A stretch of DNA of 64,000 bases, taken from assembly GCA_030248215.1 (NCBI GenBank), contig JASANG010004100.1:186001-250000 (forward strand), given 5' to 3'. Below, piece by piece: positions 52,001 through 60,000 of the stretch. The DNA is from Enoplolaimus lenunculus (taxonomy: Eukaryota > Nematoda > Enoplea > Enoplida > Thoracostomopsidae). The position numbers and the translations under genes were made by a program. The notes beneath the pieces were generated by a model. That model made no database searches. It saw nothing but the letters and a program-made list of their open reading frames with translations, and had not been told where the DNA came from. The stretch's first letter is position 1. Each line of letters starts with the position of its first letter.

Positions 52001-54177
52001 GGATAATCCACGGACATCAAACCACAAATAGTTTCAATAATTGGTTATATCCAGACCTTGACGGAGTCAGATCGTACAGAACTTTACCGAAAACCCTGGC
52101 GCAAAGCGAAGAAGAAGAAGAAAACGCAAATCACGCAGAACACAACGAACATTACACGCTGGCGGCGTCTGTTTTGAATCAACCAAAAACCGCATGGTCA
52201 ATGTCGTCGAAACATATACGAAAACTGGATCAAATTTCATCGACCGACGACACTTCTCATTGGTGGAATACAGCAGAAACTCATCAGGAACACAAACAGG
52301 ATGGAAACGGCAGAAACCAGAGTCAGAATGACAGGATCGCCGTTGACAGCGAAGAGCCGAACGGACCACTCAGTACGAAAATATCACAAAACAATTGGCG
52401 GACAAATACAGAGCAAAATGATCGCGAAAAAGGCCGAACGGAAACAAACGACTGGCGACAACAGTTAGAAAGTCAATCAGTACCAGTTGACTCAACAAAA
52501 GTGCAATGGGCGCTCGATAAAAACATAGAATTGAATCCTTGGTTAAGTCAACCGAAAACAAACCCTGCAGCGATCATCAAACCGTATCCGAGTTCGTCGT
52601 TTCAAATCCCGACGCAAAAATTCGACAACAGTCAGACAGCAACGCCGATGCATGCAAATCGACAAATTGACCACACGAGAACAGTTGCCACGAAACAAAA
52701 CCTTGACGAACATTATTTAAAACCGCTTTGGAACGAAAATTTACCATCGCCGAGCAGTAATTGGGAACAGCTTCGAACGCTTGAAACATACGTCAATGGC
52801 AATCGACGTATTTCTACTATTAAACCGTACGACTTAATTCCTGCGAGCTCACGCAATAACGCCGCCGGGGGCATTGCAGACGACAGTCAAACCAGTTCAA
52901 AAAACAACTTGAATACCGGTAACGTTATACAACCGTCAGTTCTAAATAGTGAAGATCCTGAAGCAAATTGGCACCAAACCCTGCAGTCCGAAGCAGATGT
53001 TATAAGTCCTAGTAGCGACGTGTGGAAACACTCGCTGAACGATCTCCCGGCGCAAAAACAGATAAGCAGATTATTTTCGAATACTCCACAAACAGACGAC
53101 AGCAATAAATCACGACAACAAGTTGAGAACGAAGATTTTAGCGATTGGAATATCGGAATGAAACCTCGAGCAAATACGTTTGCAAACGCACACAGTATGC
53201 TTGAGAAGAAAATTAAAACACTACAAGTTGCACAATCGATTGACTCTGGATCCGTAACGCAACAAAACGAAAAACAATCTCATGTTCCAAGAACGGTAGC
53301 AGCAAACTCGTGGGAACAACATTTGATCGCAACTAAACCGGAAACTTCCGTTTCGATGCCAGGTGTCCAGACGTCCGTACCCATTCAAATTACTAGCGCA
53401 TGGGAAAGCCATTTGTCGTCTGCAAGTCGTCCGACTGGTTGGCTTGATTTGCAGTCGAGAAACGTTCCACATATTGTGGATCGGCAGAATCTAACTCCGT
53501 GGGAACAACATTTTTCACGAAACTACTCCAGAAGCGGTGGTGGCGAGATCGAAACCGCCGAAGGCAGTTTATCCGGTCACAGAGTTGTTCCGGTAGGAGC
53601 CGAAGCGAACGTTGATTTGATTAACGCAAGCCTGCGGTCAAAAACGATCACTGGAATGATTGAAGGAATCGATTACGAACCAGCGTCTTGGAACACTGCT
53701 GCCGCCGTCAAAGGTCCTAGCAGAAAACAACCCAAATCGCCAATTCGGCATTCTAAATTTCCGAAAGACGCAAAACCACCATCAAATCGTACAGATGCAT
53801 CTAAGTTGAACTCTTCAAACTCGGCGAAATATATTCAAAAACTGGACATCCTACAACGTATAAGTAATTCGACCAGCAATATTCCGCGTAAGGTAACAAA
53901 ACCGCGTATAGTCATCAAAACATCGGTTGAGAAAACACAAAAATTCTGGTCGCCAAAATCAGGATCGCCTTGTGCCGTTAAACGTAGTCAGTCGTGGCCT
54001 GATTATACCAACAATCGACAGTTTTTCAAATGTATTGCGTCTACGAAAAAAGCAACCAAATCGCCGGGCGAAGAAAAATCAACCCAACGTAATCACATTG
54101 GCGGCACGTGGACCCTTTATATGTGCCCAATTAATGCCGTGTATGATCCATTTGAGAAGATATGTAAGAAAATGTAA
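43072..54177 (+). CDS. Putative secreted protein with three chitin-binding (CBM14-like) domains
   Basis: Likely extracellular matrix protein that binds chitin (cuticle, pharynx or eggshell). Exons 43072-43193, 44492-44637, 46296-46377, 47506-48086, 49170-49374, 50226-50462 and 51230-54177 join in phase into about 1,440 residues. Domain 1 spans exons 1-2: TPCQNGPQTKIYQSPDRD, then YMYCGST, FWIQQCAIGYWYKSDIGQC. Domain 2 is exon 5: RCVEGGKCLYSK, then HFFSCAPSGWLLQVCPQG, FTGHSCDL. Domain 3 ends the protein: PDYTNNRQFFKC, then WTLYMCPINAVYDPFEKIC. Cysteine spacing follows type-2 chitin-binding (peritrophin) domains. Between domains 2 and 3 is about 950 residues of Asn/Gln/Ser-rich linker with some 20 short Trp motifs. 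The 5' end is open: exon 1 may start at 43005, adding a hydrophobic LILASIVVAI stretch, and no start codon is proven. The acceptor at 47506 is weak; the CGTCAG at 47576 is stronger but out of phase. Exon 7 is one unbroken 2.9-kb frame. Confidence 0.82.
43276..43619. mobile_element. Long-TIR element in intron 1 of the chitin-binding gene
   Basis: Left arm starts CCAAGAGTGGATGATG and holds GCACGCGTTGCATTTTTG; right arm has AAAAACGCAACGCGTGC and ends GATCATCCACTCTTGG. The arms are about 90-100 bases and are flanked by TAGCA on both sides. The centre holds C- and G-runs. One copy in the window. Confidence 0.75.
43864..44121. mobile_element. Inverted-repeat element
   Basis: GGTAACTGGTGATAGGTGC at the left and GCACCTATCACCAGTTGG at the right are inverted copies. 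Flanking sequences (GGTCCTGTAAACTTGG and AGTCCTGTAACTTTCG) are also similar, so a larger nested structure is possible. Intron of the chitin-binding gene. Confidence 0.6.
44769..44977. mobile_element. Family B MITE
   Basis: CACTGCAAAAATTGATGAGTC to ATTTTTTTGCAGTG, TA on both sides; inner GTCAAATTTGACTC palindromes. Intron of the chitin-binding gene. Confidence 0.88.
45036..45553. mobile_element. Large foldback element
   Basis: Left arm (about 45036-45265) includes CAGCTATTTGCCACAGTTAG, AACAGTTGCTGGAATGC and CACCATATTTGCAAAG. The right arm (about 45375-45553) repeats these in reverse order and orientation with many changes. The arms are long, imperfect and face each other across a 110-bp loop. 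Same intron as the preceding family B copy. Confidence 0.65.
45578..45800. repeat. Family K repeat (shared with 60299)
   Basis: GGTGCCAGTACCCCTAAAAG, ACCAAAAACCGCCGAAG and TCTCGCTCGCGAGCTTG match, with changes, the stretch at 60340-60440. Ends not defined. Confidence 0.45.
46455..46721 (-). mobile_element. Family A MITE with expanded inner repeats
   Basis: Left end GGCCCATGTATAGAATAGGG, then TTTAGACTATTTTTTGC and several TTAGGC arrays. A unit of about 60 bases, array plus TATGGGCTCATTCTTAC spacer, is present three times in tandem. The right terminal repeat is not seen. Intron of the chitin-binding gene. Confidence 0.85.
48200..48445. mobile_element. Family H repeat (TGTCTT/AAGACA palindromes)
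   Basis: Alternating AGACAAGTCTTGAATTCAAG, ATATGTCTCTAGTC and TTGTCTTAAATTTCAGAC words, self-complementary over much of the length. A related stretch is at 63265. Intron between exons 4 and 5. Confidence 0.55.
48624..48984. mobile_element. Inverted-repeat element (TATGTCGTAGC ends)
   Basis: Left GTATATGTCGTAGCTCAAG, right GACTTGGGCTACGACATATA; inner GGGCTAGCTC and GGGCTAGCCC blocks also occur in both orientations. TA-rich flanks. Same intron as family H. One copy. Confidence 0.78.
49439..49643. mobile_element. Family B MITE
   Basis: CACTGCAAAAAATGGTGAGTC to CTCCATTTTTTGTAGTG, with the CTCTCCGAAATAGGC block mirrored as GCCTATTTCGGAGAGAG. It starts about 65 bases after the donor of exon 5 of the chitin-binding gene. 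Confidence 0.88.
50014..50195 (-). mobile_element. Family A MITE just upstream of an exon
   Basis: GGCCCACGTAAAGATCATGG to CTGTTCTGTACATCGGACC, with TTAGGC arrays and a TATAAGCTTATTCGTACGC spacer. Its right end is 30 bases before the acceptor of exon 6 at 50226. Confidence 0.85.
50487..50684 (+). mobile_element. Family A MITE just downstream of an exon
   Basis: GGCCAATGTAAAGATCAGGG to CCTTATCTTTACATGGGCC, with TAAGCC arrays and an AAGAATGAGCATATTCC spacer. It begins 24 bases after the donor of exon 6 at 50462, in opposite orientation to the copy before the exon. Confidence 0.9.
51056..51190 (-). mobile_element. Family A MITE, left end lost
   Basis: TAAGCTTAAGCTGTAGAC, TTTAGGCTTCGGCTTAGG and a worn right end GGCTCTGCTTTATATATTG. 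It ends about 39 bases before the acceptor of the last exon at 51230. Confidence 0.65.
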
Positions 54178-54553
54178 AGATAACAAACGGTTGTTGAAAA
54201 ACCAAAACAAGATAACGATAAAAACCTCTTGCATACTTACCATACATTTACGATTAAAGCTTTAAGTATGAATCAACGGTGAGGCAATGGCTTAAGTAAG
54301 TCTTCCTAATCCTAAGTTTACACCTTTAGCATGGAAGCGTACAACAACCCAATGATGGAAAATTCTTCGCGTGGTTCCACCACAACCGTATTTCTGTTAT
54401 ATACGTTCCCATTGTGACCGGTAATGTAAAGCCGAAGTAGAAGTTTTATTTGCTTTCTCGTGTGCCTTGAGGTGATTCTGCAAGTAAGCAGCATGAAAAC
54501 GTACCTTCATTGTTAGTTATCGCAATAACAACTTCCGTACTTTATCGAAAATT

Positions 54554-54559
54554 AATAAA
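54554..54559 (+). promoter_or_regulatory. Candidate poly(A) signal
   Basis: AATAAA about 375 bases after the stop codon of the chitin-binding gene and just before the family B element. Plausible by position; no transcript evidence. Confidence 0.4.
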
Positions 54560-54583
54560 ATTATTAATCCCGGTGTGAAGCCA

Positions 54584-54793
54584 CACTGCAAAAAATGGTG
54601 AGACAAATTGACTCTCTCCGAAATAGGCTCTACGGGGCTACACAAACTGAGTCAAATTCGACTCCGCCAGAGTCAAACATGCGACCCAGTGAATCGAATT
54701 TGACTCTGCCGGAGTCGAATTTTGTCTCAATTTGTGTAGTCCCATAGAGCCTATTTCGGAGAAAGTCAATTTGACTCACCATTTTTTGCTGTG
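54584..54793. mobile_element. Family B MITE
   Basis: CACTGCAAAAAATGGTGAGAC to CACCATTTTTTGCTGTG; mirrored CTCCGAAATAGGC and GCCTATTTCGGAG; inner GAGTC palindromes. Confidence 0.88.
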
Positions 54794-54966
54794 CAGTATT
54801 TCGTTTTTTACGAGGCTAAAGTGCGCTGGCATTTTACAACTAAAATTTTGTCTAATTTAAAAATTGGAATTTCGAACTAAATTTTGAATTTCGATATTTA
54901 AATCGGCGATACCAAGTTTTACACTTGTATTTTAGTGGTGAGACATAAGTGTTGTAAGACACAAGT

Positions 54967-55274
54967 GCCCATGTAAACATCAGGGGCGGGACGTTTTTCT
55001 GTGGGACCGCAATAGAGTAAGCTTAAGGTTTAGACTAATTTTATCGCCTGGCTTAGGCTTAGGCGTAGGCTTAGGTTTAGGAATATGCTCATTCTTACGC
55101 TTAGGCTTAGGTTTAGGTTTAGGAATATGCTCATTCTTACGCTTAGGCTTCGGCTTAGGCTTTTAGGCTTAGGAATATGCTTATAATACTGTTCCGTCCC
55201 AGTTCTTTACATTGGCCGACACAAGTTAGGAATATGCTTATAATACTGTTCCGTCCCTGTTCTTTACATTGGCT
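54967..55274 (-). mobile_element. Family A MITE with a repeated right end
   Basis: Left end GCCCATGTAAACATCAGGG, two full spacer units (GAATATGCTCATTCTTACGC) between TTAGGC arrays, right end CTTTACATTGGCC at 55217. The right 50 bases are then repeated, ending near 55270. GACACAAG precedes the element and follows both right ends, so the 8-bp target duplication is present three times. Confidence 0.88.
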
Positions 55275-55666
55275 GACACAAGTATCACTATTTTGCAAGA
55301 CACGTTCAAAAACATTTTAGCCTTTTCAGCCTTTTAATAATAGTTTCGTCGATTTTAAGCGATGGGTATTTTTGTCGCCTTTTTATGTAATTCTTTACTA
55401 TTGCGTTCAGAATATCGTTCGTTACGCCGTTCAATTAAGTAAAAATTGCTTAAAATAGCCCATTTTCAGCGAGATGTTTCGCCAAAAAAATATTACAGCT
55501 GAATTTACGAATCGTGTCAAAAATAGAACGCTATTTAAACGTTTCTGGCATTTCAAATGGCGTGTTAACCCTTTCATCTATATTATTAAAGCTGGTATGC
55601 TCCACAAACGTATTTTGCGCAGCTTTCCAACTTTACCACCATGTTTTGAAACAAAATACAAAGCAC
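55275..55666. other. Intergenic DNA
   Basis: Between two family A copies. No exon could be supported on either strand. Confidence 0.35.
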
Positions 55667-55874
55667 GGCCCATGTATAGAACAGGACCGGAACAGTAGTA
55701 TAAGCAAGCATATTCCTAAGCCTAAGCCTAAGCCTAAGCGTATGGATGAGACTATTCCTAAGCCTAAGCCCAAGCCTAAGCCTCAGCCTAAGCAAAATAA
55801 ATTAGTCTAAAGCTTAAACTGACTCTATTATAGCCCCTCCGAAAAACGATCCGGCCCTGTTTTATACATTGGCC
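55667..55874 (+). mobile_element. Family A MITE
   Basis: GGCCCATGTATAGAACAGGA to CCTGTTTTATACATTGGCC, flanked by CAAAGCAC and CAAAGAAC (7 of 8 match). TAAGCC arrays, a GTATGGATGAG spacer, then TTAGTCTAAAGC. Same subtype as 11029. Confidence 0.9.
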
Positions 55875-56102
55875 CAAAGAACAGTATATACACATATATG
55901 CAAATTAATTTACATAACTATGAATATATACCGATAAACAGGTGCGATGTGTAAGGTTAAACGCAAAAAAGCATACTGACGCTAGCCTGTAAGAACAAGT
56001 AGGGATGCAAATGCTGTATAACTACGTTCACTAGTATGCATTAAGCGGGGTAGCTATGAAATGAATAGCTTAAAATGCTATCACTTTTTCGGTATTTGTT
56101 AC

Positions 56103-56272
56103 GGCCAATGTAAAGAACACGGGCGGAACAGTATTATAAGCATATTCTTAAGCCTAAGCCTAAGCCTAAGCTTAAGCGTAAGAATGAGCATATTTCTAAG
56201 CGTAAGCCTAAACCAAGCAAAAAAATTAGTCTAAAGATTAAAAACGTTCCGCCCCTCATTTTTACATGGGCC
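56103..56272 (+). mobile_element. Family A MITE with exact 8-bp target duplication
   Basis: GGCCAATGTAAAGAACACGG to CCTCATTTTTACATGGGCC, flanked on both sides by TTTGTTAC. TAAGCC arrays with an AAGAATGAGCATATTTC spacer. Confidence 0.93.
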
Positions 56273-56285
56273 TTTGTTACGACAC

Positions 56286-56423
56286 CTTTCATGATCACGA
56301 CAAACGTTTTTTCAAACGGGAAAAGCATTTTGTAGTTTTGACACACTTTCTCAGTCAATTTCAATATGCGCTGAATTCGAATGGTATTTAAATTCACGAG
56401 AAGCGGAACAGTTGTCGGATTGG
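56286..56423 (-). CDS. Possible further 3' exon of the PAN-domain gene
   Basis: A GTTGCAG acceptor is followed by an open frame in the phase needed after the donor at 57058 or 57022, ending at AAAG/GTGTCG. It reads NPTTVPLLVNLNTIRIQR, then KLTEKVCQNYKMLFPFEK. No domain recognised and the donor is weak, so this is tentative. A second frame of the same stretch ends in a stop after an Asn/Cys-containing peptide and could be a terminal exon instead. Confidence 0.25.
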
Positions 56424-56638
56424 CTGCAACACTTTAAATTGTGTGGATTTAATATCTGAAAAAACTGAAAGACAGTTCGGTTTAGTGGCTTCAGAGTCTA
56501 ACAATAGTTGTATAGATGTAACTAAGCTTACGATTATGAAAATAAAACGTTAACCTAAGCCTCACAATAAGCTTAGGCTTAGGAAAACAATAACTAGATC
56601 TCGGGGGGAAAATTCGCCTTTAATCAAATTAACACTGG

Positions 56639-56932
56639 CAGAGGCGGATCCAAAAATTTCTGACGGAGGGGCGGGTTGGCAAATGTTATGAAACGCAAAA
56701 ATTGTAAGGTAGGTGGTACCTTATCGTTTTATCGCCAAAAATGTTCTGAGGGCGAAAAATTGTACGTTAGGGACCTTACCATTTTATAACAAAAAATTCT
56801 GCATGAAAAATTGTTTCTTACAAAAAATTTTCTGAAGGAAAAATTGCAAGTTTGGGACCTTACCATTTTAACACAAAAAACTTTCGGATGAGGGGCGTAC
56901 GCCCCCCTGCCCCTCGTCTGGATCCACTAGTG
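56639..56932. mobile_element. hAT-like MITE with exact 8-bp target duplication
   Basis: CAGAGGCGGATCCA at the left, TGGATCCACTAGTG at the right, flanked on both sides by AACACTGG. Subterminal GGAGGGGCGGG and the GGGGCGTACGCCCC palindrome. Inner GGGACCTTACCATTTTA occurs twice. CAG...CTG-like ends and 8-bp duplication indicate hAT. One copy in the window. Confidence 0.88.
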
Positions 56933-57057
56933 AACACTGGTGTGCGATTTCATTCTGAGTGGTACTACAAAAATACGAGTTAAAATTATACATGTATTGG
57001 TTAATTTTAGCTTTTATTTACCAGTGATTGAAACATTTTTTCGATTTTTGCGTCTAC

Positions 57058-60000
57058 CTGCAGCGTATGACAGTATTTTGCGGCGATATTGAACCGAAAA
57101 AGTGTCTTTTGGAACCCGTGGCAAACGAGATCGAATTTGACGTCGTAACAGTTGACGTTTCAAATACGCTGAAGCTGCCGGGCGTATAATATTGACCGTT
57201 GTTGAAGCAGTTAAAGCCCTGTATCTTCTTAAAATGCATGCGCCAAGTTCAAAATAGTCAACTATTATTTCAAGTTCACGCGATAACGTATTGCCACTTG
57301 TTTCACGGTTTGCTGAGTTAAGTACGCAGTTTCCGTCCGGTTCCTAAGTGTAAATTTAATAGGTACATCATACAACTTCATAATTCAAAATTCAAATGTC
57401 ACATTCTATTTATCATATGATATTCAACAGGACAATTTGGGTATATTACCTCAAGCATGCACACATTTCAAAATATATCATATGATATTCGCAGACAGTA
57501 CTCGAATATCATATGATATTTGTGAAGAAAAGATGACCTACACATGATAATAGCGATCAAATACGAATTTTTGAATATGATATTGGGTACACAAGCGGAC
57601 AAAATGTTACATAATAGTCTAATAGGGACAAAACGTGTCCCAAGCTGCCCCGGTTATAACGTGAACCCCGCATGAGTAAAGTTAAAATCTGTAGAGTTAA
57701 ACAGAAACCATGGCAAGATCAAAGTAATACAAATACAAAACTGCTAAGGCAGCAACTACACGTAGTTTATGCGTTTTAAAGTTTTTGTAGACTTCCAACC
57801 CTAGAGTTTTCGAATTTGTCTGATTTTGACGTAAGTTAGGATTGTGTCAAGGTAAGGCTTACGATGTAATGAAGGCATAGACTTAGATTTACACTTTATG
57901 TCTGCTTAGGATTAAACTTATTGTATGCTCAAGCTTATGGAGAAATGTACTAGAGCCCTTTGTATCGTACCCTGAGTCTGAATTAAATAAGTTTGATCTA
58001 TAAGCTATTAGCAAAATTTTGTGTACACTGCACAAAATGGTTAATCAAATTGACTCTCTCCGAAATAGGCTTTTCCGGACTGCACAAACTGAGTCAAATT
58101 CCACTCAGCCAAAGTCAAATTCGACTCATCCGAGTGGCTCAACGAGTCGAATTTAACTCTGGCGGAGTCGAATTTAACTCAGTTTGTTATAGTTCGGAAA
58201 AGCCTATTTCTCAAAGTGTCAATTTGACTCACTTTGACTCACCATTTTTTGCAGTGTAGCTGACCTTAAAATTACAATAAACAATTTTAAGAAGTTTACC
58301 TGTGCAAAATACATTGCTGATCGGCATACTTTATTGTACCGTTGGACTGAATTTGCGCATGCTTCAAGACATTGTTCAAGCGTCGATGTTGTGACAATGT
58401 TCTCAGCAAATCCAGTCAATACCATTTGTGGGAATCGGTCAATTTCGTCTGGACAATTTACGGCACTTTTTTCTGAAAAATCAAACGATGTTTCACCACC
58501 ACACAACGATTTTCTTAAAACTTCAAGACTCTGTAAACATTATTAAAATTTTCAAGACTAAAATGTTTGGAATTACAGATATTAAGCAGTCTAAAAATGC
58601 ACACAAATTTGTGTCTGAAACGTGCTTTATGATTGAACTATGAATTTTTTATTTTCATGAAATTATTGATGCAATTTTTGGCCCATTTAAAGGTCATGGG
58701 CGGAACGTTTTTCTGTCGGACTAGAAAAGAGTCCGCTTAGCGTTAGACTAATTTTTTTGCTTGACTTAGGCTTAGGCTTAGTCTTAGAAATATGCTCATT
58801 GTTATGCATAGGCTTAGACTTAGGCTTTGGAATATGCTTATGCTACTGTTCTGCCCCTGTTCTTTACTTTGGTCCGAAATTTTAAGACACAAATGTTTTA
58901 CTTCCAAGAAATATTTCTGATTTTAATGTATGTAAACGAGTTGTTCCGTGCATATTCTTATAGAACGTATATATAAATAATCGAAATTTAGCGGTGTTGG
59001 GGTTGAGAAGCGGCTTTCGTAATGCTAAAAGTGAGTTGATTTTAACTCAGAATGAGTTGAATCACTCAGTCTGAGTAAGGACTATCAGAACTCAGAAATT
59101 TGAGCAGATTCAATTCATTCTGAGTTAATAAGTCAACTCACCCAGAGTCAACTCAACTCAGAGTGTGAATCAACTCAATTCAGACTGAGTTAATGTTTAC
59201 TGATATTAATTCAGAAACACCTAACTCGCTTGATGAATTGATTAATCAACTCATTGAAATTTTCAGTGCACCTTTCTTAGGTTGTAAAATTAAGGATTTT
59301 GGTTGAGCTTCAGCTCTCTGTCTTGAAATCAGCGTGGGCAAATTTTGGTTTCACACATTCCTTACCAGACAAGCAACCAAAACCCACAACATGTATACAA
59401 TACCCCTTCGTTTTTTTAGGTTTAATTCGACACCTGTAGAAAATAATCGATTCTACTTTGCTGTATTAGCCAAATTTGGCCGAAACTCCAAAAACGGAAA
59501 CTTACGAAGGCATAACTTTTCGTAATATGTAACATCTCTATTCAAACGTAACCGACTGGAACCCTTAGGAGCAACTGTATCACCAGACAGGACACAACGC
59601 TGCGAACGCGAGTTGTAATCAATGGATCGGCAAACGCTGTTAATTCCACTTATAACCTAAATTTTATTTCAGACTCAATCTACGACAATTCGTCGTCCGG
59701 CAGCTTGTCGACCGGTATTTCGTCGCCCAACATCGAGTCGAGCATGACGAGTAGTCGTATTTACTGGCAGACGACAAGTTGTCGGGTCGACGAGTTGTCG
59801 GGGACGATGAAATGTCGGACTACAAATTGTAGTGATACCATTTTGAGACATAATTTTGTTTTGATATAAACAGAAATTAATTCATTCAATTAAATTTAAG
59901 CAAAGACACAGCCGTCGGCGGCTCCGTCAGAGGTCAAACCCTCTCCCTAGCAATTTTAATTCAGGGGTATTCCCTGGAGACTCTTCCAGTTCGTAAACAC

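Noticed and set aside
52067-53472. Minus-strand open frames opposite the large chitin-binding exon
   Set aside because: Shadows of the 2.9-kb plus-strand exon, which has a phase-consistent splice site and a C-terminal chitin-binding domain.
55474-55810. Plus-strand open frames ending in a Lys-Pro repeat
   Set aside because: The KPKP tail is a translation of a family A TAAGCC array; no gene context.
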